Positions 23,362 through 35,597 are shown, counted from the stretch's first letter. The stretch is DNA of 64,000 nt from Dimargaris cristalligena (GCA_027576995.1 JANBQC010000033.1:24848-88847), one strand, 5' to 3'. The notes: generated by a model from the sequence alone, not told the origin. Numbers and translations are program-made.

Positions 23362-24178
23362 TCTCAAAGATAATGGCAAATTAGAAAAACCAGGGAAGCT
23401 ATTCCCGAGGCTGGGAATGAGAAAGGGGTATTTGAGAGGGAAAGGGATGCACAACTAAGGAGGCGGGGGAGGAGCAGAGAAATAAAGGAGGCACTAAGGG
23501 GGAGATGGTAAGGTAAATGCACAACTAGCCTATTAGAGCAATCGGGCTTAGGCAAAGAAGAGATGTAAGAAAATGAACGGTGGGAAAGTGGCCAAAGGAA
23601 GAACGGAAGGAAGGGAAGAGAGGAAGAGAAGAGAGGATGGACAGAAGGAAAACGGGATTTGAAGTCAAGCAAGGGAGACCAGCCGAAGCCTGGAGAAGTG
23701 GCCGGAGCCTGGGCCAACCGGTGGGCAATGCACTATCACCAAGCAGGCCAGAAAACCTTGCAATGACGAGGCCCGGATGTATGCGGTCATTTCTTCTATA
23801 TGCACCGGATGGGTAGCCATGCTATACCTCACCTTGGTCTCCATCCCTTTCCTGGCACTAGCCATTTTCACGCCCTTCGTTCATCTAAACTCCGCCCTTC
23901 CCAGCGCATTGGCCAAGGCAGTTTGTGAACCCAGCGGCCACTAACGACTTTTCTTAGTAATACCGGGGACTTGACTGACAAAAAATGGTTTATTACTAAT
24001 ACATACACGCCAATATGGATGGCAAATGATATCCCCAAAGACAACTGGGTAAATATGGTGTGAGTCAACATGCCAAACTATCCACAGGCATCGCCCGATC
24101 ATTATTACCCATTAGAAATAGAGTAGGTAGTGGTATCCCCGTGAATTCAAGGGTGGCCCTATCGTTCGCTGGTAGCAA
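23362..24178. other. TOM1 promoter region
   Basis: Upstream of the rebuilt TOM1 start and downstream of the GH16 gene. It holds an A/G-rich strand bias (about 23580-23690) that reads as a polypyrimidine stretch on the TOM1 sense strand, usual for a fungal promoter. No gene is seen. Confidence 0.5.
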
Positions 24179-25378
24179 TTAACAATAGCTCTGGAACGAT
24201 AGCTTGCGGATGCGAGCAATGAAGGGAGCCTTGTCCCAGTCCATTTCTCCTGCCCAGCCGGGGCTCTTTTCGCCGCCCTTCCATATATCCATCTGCCACT
24301 CCTTAGCAGTTAAAGGGAAATCCTTAACTTTGGAGCGAGTCAGGGTTCGTTTAACCACGCCATCGATAATCCACTGGATATGGTCAGCCGTGTAATCAAT
24401 CGTGTACTCGACGTAGGTTTTCGATAGATCCTTGGTCATGTCGTATTTGTTGCCCAAGTCGTCACCATTCACACGTTCACCACCCACAAAGTACATGGTC
24501 TGGACTCGCTTCGTATTGGTACCCACCCACTCCCAATCGATTTCGTCTTGTCCCGTCTTACCGCGCTAGATACGTGGTTGCGTTGAAAATATATATATAT
24601 ATATATATGGGGTGTAGCCATAAGGGTCAAACGAGCGGTTAATGTCAGCTTAATCCACCCCACATCCCCTCCTGGGGAGTCACATCCCAATTAGACTAAC
24701 CAACGCTTTACATACCTCCCCCTTGCCTATGTTTCGTATGATTCCCCATTTGATATAAAAGTATATATAATAACTTACAATGAAGGCGGTTACGACTCCG
24801 GACCCAGGAGCCATTTGGATCTGTACGGTAGACCTGCCAAATAGAATGTCGTCGCGTCCGTAGATCAGTCCCGGACCCGTACAGTTCTGAGTCATCGTCC
24901 AGGTCATCTCACCATTCTCGGCTTTAACACCGCATTCGCCCGTAATGATAAAGTCCTCGCGCAACTTATCGACATCCATAGGGTAGTCCTTTGTCCAGCA
25001 CGTCACTGCGGTATTGCTAGGATTGGTGATACCCGCCGGCGGGGCCACTACAGTCGCAGTGGAAGTCGTTGGCGGCTGAACATTCGAGTTTTCGGCGGGA
25101 TTGCCCGAGGCGACCGGCGCATCAGCGGAGGCATTCAAGGAGTCGCTCGTGGCGGACGTAGAATCGGCTGAGGCATCACTAGCGCTGGTGGTCAAAGAGC
25201 TAGACGTGGTGGTGGTAGGATTGGCCGAAGCCACGGGCGGGTCGACTGGGGCCACAGAGGTGTTCAGAGGAGCCGGGACCACGGGGTATGGAATGGCGAC
25301 GACGAAGGCCAGCATCGCCACGATGGCCACTGCGGCGCTAGCCCAGGCTAGCTGCTTAGAAACGGGTCGTCGATTCAT
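24179..25378 (-). CDS. GH16 CRH-like cell-wall transglycosylase
   Basis: Two exons on the minus strand (25378-24779, 24565-24179; GT-AG intron of 213 nt) give 328 residues. Residues 9-30 form a signal peptide or signal anchor; 35-115 are a Ser/Thr/Ala/Pro-rich linker; the GH16 fold follows from CWTKDYPMD to the C-terminus. The catalytic motif DEIDWEW is rebuilt across the intron, giving Glu208, Asp210 and Glu212 as nucleophile, helper and acid/base. Aromatic residues around YTIDYTADHIQWIIDG and the WKGGEKSPGWAGEMDW block match yeast Crh1/Crh2-type enzymes that join chitin to beta-glucan. Odd points: the Ser/Thr linker is N-terminal instead of C-terminal, and the protein ends just after the catalytic fold, with no GPI-anchor signal, so it may be secreted or held by its N-terminus. 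The donor specificity is inferred from the motif only. Confidence 0.87.
24587..24607. repeat. (AT)n microsatellite near GH16 intron acceptor
   Basis: Pure AT run roughly 20-40 nt before the 3' splice site of the GH16 intron, on the transcribed strand. Confidence 0.85.
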
Positions 25379-28370
25379 GATTAGAGGAAAGGAGGTGTTA
25401 GGAATTCACCAGGAATATCCCGTAATTGGTAAGATAATTGAGGGTGGATTGGGGGGTGACAGTACTGGGAATGGTAATTAGACCAGTTTAAAGAAAAGGG
25501 TTACGGAATCCGCTATTAAGAGAAGGAGGCGAGTAATGTCAGTCGAGAGTATCTGGAAATAGGTTGAATTAGAGTTAACGCTGCTTGGTGTTATGGGCGA
25601 CAAAATATTATAGGTGTTTGAGCACGATGTTAATGTAAAATTAAATTAATAGGCGAAGACCGGTGGCAGTCTACTACGACACGAATAATATAATGCACCA
25701 AAAATCGGAAAGGTCCAAAACAGAGGGTGCTAAGAGATTAGCTATATTCAACTGGAAGAAAACATGTTGTATTCGAAAGGGGGCGACTAGCCCGATATTT
25801 ATAAAGGGTCAGCTGGAGGAAAACGTGCCCATGGATTAGCAGCGAGAGATTAACACCCCGCGATCGCCTTCAATGGGTATTTTCGTAATTAGGCCGCTGA
25901 GTAGGGAAGAGTACGGCAGTATTGTTATTGAACCCCAACAACTGGACCATATCCCCCTCCCTCATTGCCTAGGTATCGGGCAAGGGATGGCCAAATGGAA
26001 GGAAGGAAGGTCCCAGTTAATGAGACGGGACTCGCCGTAGACCTCACGGCTCGTCCAACCCGAAACTTGGAAGAACTTTCTAACGGACATTTCTAAGCGC
26101 CGCTCTTCTCGTATCCCCCTATCCAGGGTATCTCGACATACTCAGCCCATAGGCCTAGGCTCGGTTAAAAATCGGTCTTATCGTCTATACTGTCGAGTTC
26201 CCCGGTCGCTGGTTCGGGACTTACTCTCGTCTTCATTTCCCGCCACTTCGTCGCCGGCGCCCTAACCGCAAACCTGCTATAAAAAACAAAAAAGAAACAG
26301 GGCGGAATTTTTACCCTATAACTAGGCAACACCCTATCCCTCTAGTACCCAGGCCAGATATGCGAGATCAAGTCCTTGGTGAAGTATATTTATGGAGGCG
26401 CCGATCCCCGCCCGTCGCCTTTTCCTCGTTCCCGACCTATACTATTGTCACGCGCTCTCCCAAATAGACCCCCCAAAAATACTCCAACCCCTAAGCCTCG
26501 CCAACACACCCCTCCAGCCACCTCAATATCTATATCCCCTCATAATTGACGCGTACATGGCCAAGCTCAACCTACCCTTTGGTAAATACAGTGCAGATAA
26601 TTACATCTCTAAACCGAACCTGGTGGAAGGAAATGGAGTTAGTATTTTCTATATGCTCGTGGTATTTTAAATCCCCCTCATTCCGACCAGGCCCGTCTCG
26701 ATCAAGCTACTCGCATAAGTCTATAATGCCTAACCTTTAGAGTGGTGCTAGGTTGGTGAACGGAGTCAACTAATGGGGGAGGAGGGGGAGGGGGTCATCT
26801 AAGGGAGCTTTGATAGAAGAGGCTATAGGCCCCGGCCTGGATCAGCCTACGGATCGTCCCCTCGCCTACCTACTTTATATTCGACGGGGACAGCCCATGC
26901 AAGCGTGGTATTTTAAGCGACTGGTGGTGCAGTAGTATCGCCCAAGGCCTTCCAAGTCGATCATGGATGCAATAGTTGCTTGGCCACTTGTCGCCGAACG
27001 AGAAGTAGACGATTCGCATCTAGTTGATAGAGGGGGGGTCGAGGATTTCGGTAATTCGTTTTAATACTAATTATATTTATTTCCATCGAAACCATTGCGC
27101 CAAAGATAAAAGATCATTGGGGCTATATAGAAAATGAACTATAAATACGATAGCAAAAGCCGATCGATGATATGCGGATGATTGCCACTGAGCCAACGCC
27201 TATAATATCGATACAGTTTGGTATACGTGACCCGACAATCTGCCAGATTATCCAAAACTAGACTGCCAATAGTAATCAACTATTATACATCCTAACCAAT
27301 CCGCCACGGATAAAAGTTGCACCCTAGCTCCAAGAAATAGTAAATCGATAGGGAGGAAGGTTCGACTAGGCGGTATAACAAGAGCACATTAAAAGAGACG
27401 AACGTCGTTGGTTGACAATAGCTCCCCTTCACCGCCTACTCTCCCATATAAACTATTTTAAACTCTATAGAATTAGGGCGAATTGCAATCTATATAGTAT
27501 ATATGTCAATATTCAAATAGCAATTAATCCAAAGTGGACTCGGCCGAAATCCCATCTAACCCATGAAAACATAGTATTATCAACAATGGTGTGTGTCAGA
27601 GGACGACTACCAACTTTATAGGTTTTTAAAACATACTCAATTTTCAAATTGATAACCCTATGTAAAAATAGCCAGCATAAAATCGCTAGGCCACCAGGGA
27701 TTAAAGAGGTTCAGCCAACCGCTGCTAGTCTCTGCCCCCCCCCAATACACCTTTTATCACAGAAGCACGGTCTGTCGGGAAAATGTGATCATTTTCAACA
27801 TGGGAAATTGGCTGAAGTCAAGTAAGCCTAGTATACCCAGTCGAAGAGGCCGGTACATTTTCCGGGGCCCTCATTCGGACTCTTAATTCGCAAAGGTGTA
27901 GGGCCTCTCACTGCCAGCGCTCCGCTACTTAACCGAAATGGCTATCCAGGAGGAAAATGGCCAGGAAAGCCCCAATTCAAGTCCACTCCGCGAAGCTACC
28001 GGTCGAAACGACCTGCAGCACCGGCTATACCATCTCAAATTGGGTAGTTGACCCGACCTGTCCATTGTCACCTAGTAACTTCGATAAATTGTTTACCATT
28101 AAATGGCCACTCAATTGCGGTAAAATCAGCACAAGCCTAGGATTTGCAAATGCATGCTTTTAAATTAAATGTGATACTAATTATAATTATCACCCAAAAA
28201 CCAAGGAATATGTATTGATGAAACTCGGTATAGGTTATTGAAAAACAAAATAAAAGGCCAGGGAACTGATTATTTATAGGCCGTCGGGGAAATTAAACAG
28301 AATATGGAAAACGAATTGGAAGTATAGAGAGGGGAAAGTTAACATTAACAGTTAAAAAAGAAAACAGGGT
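25379..28370. other. 3-kb gene-poor AT-rich interval
   Basis: From the GH16 start to the metacaspase stop. No complete gene is supported. Frames at 26392-26670 and 27412-27621 (+) have no motif. A short ORF at 27938-28051 has gene-like codon choice and is listed separately. The sequence alternates between GC-moderate and AT-rich parts and holds no long repeat that I could find. Confidence 0.4.
27938..28051 (+). pseudogene. Short possible gene remnant or first exon
   Basis: A 37-codon frame starting MAIQEENGQESPNSSPLRE and continuing with a charged, potentially helical segment (RNDLQHRLYHLKLGS) before a stop. Its codon choice looks like the coding parts of this window and unlike the AT-rich surroundings. 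A possible donor (G|GTAGTT) lies at its end, but no downstream exon follows in the next 300 nt. It may be an exon of an unrecognised gene, a gene fragment or chance. I do not assign a function. Confidence 0.2.
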
Positions 28371-30401
28371 TTACATGATAAAGGTTTGATTCATGTCCAT
28401 CAGCCGGCCAGAACTCAATTGGGGCACTTGGGAATACTTGCTCTTTAGGAAGCTGCGAACGTTGCTAAGAATCTGGATATAGGTTTGATGGGGGTTTGAC
28501 CGGAGAACAGATATGAGGGCATGCGACATGGCACCCGTATTGCCAACAGCGTAGTTGAATGTATCCGCCGACGTTTGCGAATCGGCGCACCTAAGTGGGA
28601 TAAGGAAGTGTCAGAGGAAAGGGGGTATACAGACATCAAAATGGATTAGTAAGTGGATTTACGGTGTAATTATTGGCACAAGCAACCCAGACACAATCCA
28701 ATTACGCCTTCACAGCAAAGGGCGGATTAAGAGTCATCAAAAGGAGCGTACGAATTGGCGATGATTGCAATTACATAGACCACGGCTAGGATATATATAT
28801 ATATATAAGACCATTACTATGTATAAAAAGCAATAAATAAAAAGATTTGCGTGAAATTTAACCACCAATTAGTTGTGAGGACTTACCCGCTAAACATAAT
28901 AACATCGCCCATGCTGCTCTTGAGGGCCACTTGGCGCTGCTGAATCTTGGGACCATTGACCATGGCCTTAAGACCAGAGAAGACCGACCTGCCGGCGGAC
29001 ATAATGTCCCCGGACATGTAAGACGAGCCCGCCTTCATGAGGGACTGAGTGGCCATCTCGGCCACCTGATTTTGCACCAACCGACCCTGGTGGTCGTAAA
29101 CAAACGGTAAATCGAGAGCCGTTCCGGAGTGGCATGAGTCAAAAACAGCGGTGAGTCGACACCCCTGGGGGAGAGGGCGGACCATGATTTCGTTCATAGT
29201 ATCGTCGGTGATCTGGCCGGCCTTTTTGTAGTCCACGGGAAGAATCGTCTCGTCGAAGCCGTCTACCTCGTCACCCGACGTGTCCACGACTTGGCTACCG
29301 TGCCCACTAAAATGAAAGAAAAAGGAATCATTGGGCCGGGCATCTGCCACTAACCAGCGCATGGCCTGGATCATATTGGCGCGAGTGGGCATATTTCTTG
29401 GGTTTTTGGAGTCATCGGTAAGTATGACCATGTCGCATTCGCGGAAATTGAACCGTTCTATGATGAACTTCTTAATGTTATGGACATCGTTGATACAACC
29501 TAATATGTGTAAATAACGCCGGGATATCGGTTAATAGCGGTAGCCCAAGAATGCATTATTACAAAGCAAACATAGTTAGTAGATGGGGGAGTAACCTGGT
29601 ACAAATGAAAGGGCCGAATCAGATTGGAGACCCGCCTAATTCCCACCAAGATAGGCGGGTGATAGCCGCGCACACGTCATCGCATATCGAAGTAAAGAAC
29701 CAGGGGCTACGCTTATAAAATAATGGAATGAACGGGAACTCACCTTTGAGGGCACTGGACTGGCCAATGTAATTGATACCGATCAGTAGGGCTCGCTTTC
29801 GACCCGTACACTGCGAGACTTGGACATTGTTGCCCTGCTGGTAGAGGCTGCCCCACTTGGCATTGCCACCCGGCATTAAGATAGGTCCGCCCGACTGATT
29901 AGGGGGCCGATGGGTTTGTCGCTGGGGCAACGCCGGGGCAGGCGCACCCCCCATCCCCGATGAAGGAGGGGGATAGCCGCCGCCGTTACCACCCATGTTA
30001 CCATAGGGCGACGGGGGCGGGGGGTACGCGGCCCCGGGCATATTTTGGGCCGGGGGCTGCTGGTACGGTGACATGGGTGGGGGATAACCGCCTCCTCCGC
30101 TGCCGGGGAAGGCCATAGGGTCTTGTTGGTAGGGCGGTGGTTGTGGTGGGTAGCCACCCCCGCCTGGAGGGCCTCCGGGCATACCCATACTTGGAGGAGG
30201 GCCGCCGTTGCCGAAGCCCATGGGGCCGGACGGAGGACCCTGGAAGCCCGAGTGGCCCTGAGGGGGGTAGCCACCCCCATAGGGGCTGGGCGGATAGCCC
30301 CCGCTGTTCTGAGGAGCGCCGCCCGGCAGGCCCACGAATCCACCCGGATTGGCAGAAGGGAACTGCTGCTGATCGTCGCGGTACTGTTGGCCGGGGTACA
30401 T
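28371..30401 (-). CDS. MCA1: Type I metacaspase
   Basis: Three exons on the minus strand (30401-29744, 29499-28887, 28590-28371; both introns GT-AG) give 496 residues. Residues 1 to about 170 form a Pro/Gly/Gln/Tyr-rich prodomain like that of yeast Yca1. The p20 caspase-like domain starts at GRKRALLIGINY, continues through GCINDVHNIKKF (rebuilt across intron 1), and holds the catalytic dyad: His286 in HFSGHGSQ and Cys342 in FDSCHSG. The p10-like end reads MFSGCADSQTSADTF across intron 2, then GAMSHALI. Metacaspases are Ca2+-dependent Arg/Lys-specific cysteine proteases acting in protein quality control and stress-linked cell death. Exons sum to 1491 nt including the stop. Intron 2 contains an (AT)n tract. 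Confidence 0.94.
28791..28806. repeat. (AT)n microsatellite in metacaspase intron 2
   Basis: Short pure AT run inside the second metacaspase intron (28886-28591). Confidence 0.75.
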
Positions 30402-31666
30402 GGGAGAGGACTCAAATCAGATGGTTACTGATGAATTTAAAGAGTGAACGGAGGGCGCTTCGAAAAGTGGCCGAAAATACGGGTCTGCTTAGGTTGGCCT
30501 AAAGGTCGCGAAATAAAAGAGGGAGTGGGTTGTTATATGCCTGGTGGTGGTAGATAATTGACCAAAACAAAGAGCGGCAGCTATGCACTAACAAAGGCTG
30601 AAAAATAATAATGGCAGAGATAAGAAATAAAATACCAATGCCGTCCCTAATGGGTCTTATATATATATATATATATATAGAGCCAATGAAATCGAAGGCA
30701 ATGGAGACACAGATACTCGTCAGGGGACACCAAAACGAGACTCTGCTCAGTCATCCAATCTACCCACGGGGTGCACTACAGGGCCTAGCTTAGCTTGGCT
30801 CCTCCATAACACGCCAAGAAATCGTAATTGGGGATCCACACCCGCCACCAAAACAATCGCACTCCCTCTCACATGGCACTTTCCGCAGCGACGCGCCTCA
30901 ACAATAAAAGGCGGGATACCAGCACTGTTCGGTGAACAACTAACGGGTGTTCTTGGTGTATTCCTAAGGGATAGCCAGGCCTTCTGAATACCACAGATAC
31001 CACATAAATAGAACAGGCGGGTCCGACCGTCTAAAGAATAGAGCTAAAACAATGGGCTATACCATCCACAAGTGATGTCAGTGCCAAGGCGTAACGGCAC
31101 CCTAATTCTAAGCCTGACCCTCCTATTGACATTGTCTTCATGGGGGATGTGAGTACATCATATATAGGGAATTTATAGAAGAAATGCATACACAATGCAG
31201 GGACCGTGGGCCCTCGTCAGGTGGGGGGTCGTAAGGGGGACGTCCGGGTAAAATAATACACATATATGGTTATATCAACGAACAATGTATAGTCGGGGAA
31301 TTCGTTGCAAGCGTAATAATACAGATAGTATGTAGATAGATGGGTGATGATAATATAGTAAACCGCACAAACCACCCTTTAGTCAGCGGCGTGAAAATGG
31401 CGAGGTCAGGTGAGGTGAGGTAGGTGCAGAGGTGAAATAGGTGCGCAGGTTTTGGCTTGGTAATGGATGTAATGGAGTGAGGTAGGCATAGGTAAAGACA
31501 AACCCCACAATAATGATCATAATAATAATAATAATAATACCGTCAACGATGAGATTGAAAGAAGTGGATAGAGCGATAGTGTGTCGTGTTCATAAAGAAT
31601 GTAGAGAGTAGCGGCATGCAGCCGGGGTGAGGGGTCTTGCTTGGATTCCCCCCTCACCCTGTGAGT
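30402..31666. other. Metacaspase promoter and F-box gene 3' flank
   Basis: No gene supported. A pure TA run lies at 30658-30678 and an AAT trinucleotide tract at about 31520-31540. Both are simple repeats. Confidence 0.5.
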
Positions 31667-34014
31667 CTAGTGGGAGGGCTGGGCGACTGATGCCGTTGGG
31701 GTGTCCTCAGGTGATTTGACTTGCGTCCACCACTGGCGAATAGCCCCCAGAGTAGACTGTCCACCCCGTAGTCCCAGGGAATTGGATAGTCGCCGGAGAC
31801 GGCGGGGTATCCGGGGACTACCTCGACGCGGTCGGTTGGCGGTTCGGGCCGGCTCCACGAAGGCCGTATTTAAGGTCAAGTTGAGATCAAGGGAGGCCAG
31901 CTGGTTAATATTTTGGAAGATGGTGGGTTCGGAGGTCTCCAGGTGATCCGGGTCAATGAGGGCCGGTACCGCGGCGAAGGGGGCACTCCGCTGGTTGTGG
32001 TGGAACTCGAATATGGGTGCGATGGGAGGTCGTACGCTGGTACAGGAGCCTGGGAGTGGCGAGAGGTCGGACGGGGGAGGTTCATTGGTGGTTAGGGACG
32101 GCGTAGTTTCACTGGAGGTCAACTCGGGGTCCTCAGTAGTAGCAGATGTACCCAGCGGGCTTCCCTGGCTGTCTAGTTCGCTAGGTAAGTCGTCTAGGTC
32201 GCTCACTTCTTCATCTGTCCCATGGGACTCGGTCTCGGTATCTTCAGCAGGTTCAGGCTGAGGGGGTTCTGGGGGAGGGTGACGCTGGTGGTGGGGAACC
32301 GCCGAGGGGATTATGGGGATATGCCGATCCAGAATGGGGTGGTCCTTGATATCTTTGTAAATCGTTTTCAGGGTAGTTACTGAATAGACCTGGTGTTTGT
32401 AGCTCCCCTGGACCAGTTTGATGAAGTACTGGCAGCTCATTTTCTTTTTCACGGCGGGGTTTCGAAACTCCCGGTCAATGAATAAAAAGGTCCAGAGCAT
32501 GGGGTAGATGGAATCCACTGGGTTATCGGCCCCGAATAATGTGCGGAATTCGGGGTTGCTCCGGCAGTACTCCTGGGACAAATCATAAATGATATCGTCC
32601 AGCAGTGGCATAGTCACGGGTGCGTTGTGTTTGCGGAGGCGCTTCCTATTTTACCCCCGGAGTGCCGTTTGTTGTGTCGTGGTTATTTTCAAAAATAAGG
32701 ATAATTGAAATAAAACATATATATTAAAAAGTTATTCGGACTGGATAGATGGTGCAAATGGAATCTTCGCAGAAATGGGTGCAGTAGACAATCCTCTAGA
32801 CATTCGAAGCCGAGAAAAATCCACTAATTAGGAATATTCCAATAACCGGACGATACCGGAGGTTCCGGGTCGCTTCATAGGATTTAATATTTGGCATGGG
32901 TAGGGCCGTGCGTAAAGAGGCTTGCTTACCTTAGCGCGCGCATGAGAGACATGTTGGCATAGGGGTAGATGTTCATCAGGTCGCGGTAGGTAAAAAGGGC
33001 GGGCATTCGCCACGCCGTACACATTTGAGAGCATGAGATGACATCTTTCGCCGACTCCACGTAGCGTAATACATGGTAAACCAGTTCCCGGGGTAGTTGG
33101 GCCATTGTGGGAGGAAGGGGGGCGGGTAGTGGCGGGGTACCGGCGGAGAGGGAGACGGAGGGGGTACTGGAGGGATTCGGGACTAAAGCACGCGACACTT
33201 GTTCAACGCTGTGGTCGTTCCGCGTAAAATCCTTAGGGACGGGGGCCGGAGGGATAAGGCCTGGTACCGAAGCATGCCCAGCACCGAAGGTGGAACTCGG
33301 CACGGAGAATTCCAAGGAGTTCATATGGTGCAGAGGCGAGGCGGAATAATTGCGCGAGGGGTCGTCGTCGGGAACCGAAGCGTCCTCGGGTGATGAATGG
33401 ATCACCCGAAAATGGGGGCTCGGAGTATTGGACACGGGGCCCCGACCGGGCGGAGACCCATTCGGGTAGCCGGTGTCCAATCCGTGACTACGCCGGCGGG
33501 AGGCAAAGAACGACGAGTCATGGCCGCCCTTATCGGGAGAGAGCGAGGTCAGTTTTTTGGTGATATTGGATAATGACGCGATACTCCGGGGCGTGAGAGA
33601 CCGGAAACGGTGTCGGGCGGGGCCTGTTTCGGGGGTTTCACCTGGGCTGGGGGCTAGGTCAGGCCCCTGGAAGACCGGTGGGTTACTAGGGCCCGGCGCA
33701 GCACCTAGGTCCGTCGAAGGCGCAGCGGGGTCAAATGAGCGGGGTAGGAGAGAGTTGTTATTGTTGTTGGCCAGGCTAACGGTGGTGGGGATGGGCATAG
33801 AGACATGCCGCACGCCCAATAAGCGCATATTGCCAACGGGGCGCTCGCCGGACCCGGTGGAAGCGTCGAGCGGAGCGGGTGGAGGGGTATGGTTAGCGGG
33901 CTCAGCAGACTGGTCTTGGGGAAATGTATGACTTGATTGGCGACGAATACCCAAATTGCGGCCTAGGCCATTAAGACCGAGGCTTCCGCGTCCGGGAGAG
34001 CGGGAGTGAGCCAT
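31667..34014 (-). CDS. F-box protein with C-terminal half of a Sec7 domain (FBXO8-like)
   Basis: Two exons on the minus strand (34014-32930, 32645-31667; GT-AG intron of 284 nt) give 687 residues from the ATG at 34014 (a longer frame opens at 34149). Residues 1-300 are low-complexity Ser/Pro/Gly-rich. The F-box is at about 306-347 (LPRELVYHVLRYVESAKDV, then CSQMCTAWRMPALF). It runs straight into a segment at about 357-466 that matches the C-terminal half of Sec7 domains: ALRKRLRKHNAPVTMPLLDD, YCRSNPEFRTLFG, YPMLWTFLF, NPAVKKKMSCQYFIKLVQG, TLKTIYKDI. Human FBXO8 has the same F-box/Sec7 order. The N-terminal Sec7 half, which carries the catalytic glutamic finger in ARF exchange factors, is absent. 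It is therefore probably an SCF substrate adaptor, perhaps for an ARF-family GTPase, and not an exchange factor. The rest of the C-terminus is acidic and disordered. Confidence 0.78.
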
Positions 34015-34490
34015 AGGGGAGGGGTGTTGGTGGTCGGGGGGTATCGAAGCACTCACTCTGGAGTAGAGAAGGTTTATTCGAAAAACAGAACCGGGAAAAC
34101 AAGGGGAAGGAAGAAGCAAAGCCCAGTGGTCGCTCAGTGAGTGGTGCATAAGTAGAGACTACCCCGGCCAGCAACAGGGGGCGACGTCGAGTGAGGACGA
34201 AAGGGGGATGAATATTAAACCAACCCCAGTCCTCAAGTAAAACAACCCAAGTGCCAGGCGAAACCCCCCTCCTCCTTTAGTCCTCCCAGGCTACTGCCCG
34301 GGTTCAAAGGCAGGCCGGCGGGGGGCCCTCAAGTCAAATGATCCGGGGACACAATGGTGGCCTCCTAGCGCTGGTATTTTTAGGGGTAAACAAACGCTAT
34401 TTGTGCGGAGTCCAATCACCTTCCCCTGGGTATAGGTTTGTTTTGATTTACCATCGACTCCCTGGCTCTGGGTAACTGAATGCTGCTGTC

Positions 34491-34628
34491 ATGTCTTGGA
34501 TTTGCATGGTGGCCTCGGCGGTTATTACTATCATTACGATTATTATTATCCCGGCAATGGTGCTGGCTGGGCCATACGACAAGCAGCAGGGCGGCCTGCC
34601 TTCGTTTCCGGGGCTGCTGCGCCGTTAG
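34491..34628 (+). CDS. Possible small secreted peptide
   Basis: A 45-codon frame starting MSWICMVASAVITIIT and continuing as a run of Ile/Pro/Ala to an AMVLA|GP-like signal-peptidase site, followed by a 19-residue mature part ending GLLRR. The hydrophobic run is coded by an ATT/ATC-rich low-complexity stretch, which also stays open in another frame. It could be a real secreted peptide or a by-product of the simple repeat; no homologue comes to mind. Confidence 0.2.
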   Translation: MSWICMVASAVITIITIIIIPAMVLAGPYDKQQGGLPSFPGLLRR

Positions 34629-35580
34629 GACCCAAACAACCCCCAGCAGAATCACACGAACTACAGGTGGTATATGCCGGCTATATCAACAGGGCTATTC
34701 CAGAACAAAGAAATGCCGAATGATTGCCCCAATTCATTTGATGATTAAGGCTTTGCACCAGAACCGGCTCCTAGGTAGACTTGGCTACTACTGAGACATG
34801 CCAGACCCCCATTTCGTACGGGATGGAAAGGGGGTGGTGGGTTCTATCCCTCCCCAGACGAAGTCACGCACCGGATTTATTTTTAGACGGAATCCATTGT
34901 TCAATAATCAGTATGTATATTATATACGCATACATATATCATTGCCCTTCAGAAAGGTAGATTAGGATGGTGCCCCTGGTTCGTTGGTAAGTTGGGTGGG
35001 GACGCGCTGGTATTCCACCGAGCTCTGGGGGTCGGTAGCGAACCGTCGCTGAAACTAGCTCTATAGCATAGTAAACAACATGAATGGAGAGAGATCGCCT
35101 CCTCCACTTAGAGCCTAAGAGTCCCGCCTAGCGGATCAGGATGGGTACAAAAGCCCCACCCAATGTAAAAGAATATCCCCACGGGACCCTTGCCCCGCCA
35201 ATCAGCCGACCGACACCTGAGATCACGTGCCCGTCTTTTTCCCTGCCAACACGCGACCATCACACCGGCCACCCAACGCCGTGCCGGAATGGGATCCCAC
35301 TGAAAAAAAATAGCCAGTGGTGGGAAAAGTACGGAAAGGCAGTGCCCGCCCACTCTCGCTGTATGCCATTCACAGCATCCATGCACCAGGAAAAAAAATC
35401 CACTGGGCACGCGCGTTGTATGGCGAAGAAGGGAAGGAATACACTATACTTCACGGGTTGGAAGGCACCACCCGCAAGGAAGAGGATTAGTAGTAAAAGG
35501 ACCGGCCAAGGGCCCAGCGGCCTGATCCTTGCACTCTCAGTCATCCTTGGCTTTTTCGTTTCCATCCTTTCTTTAATTCT

Positions 35581-35597
35581 AAAAAAACCCAAAAAAC
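35581..35597 (+). promoter_or_regulatory. A-rich block upstream of PABP start
   Basis: Two A runs separated by CCC lie about 150 nt before the PABP start codon. In animals an A-rich tract in the PABP mRNA leader binds PABP itself and represses translation. If the leader here reaches this far, the block could act the same way; this is inference by analogy. Confidence 0.3.
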
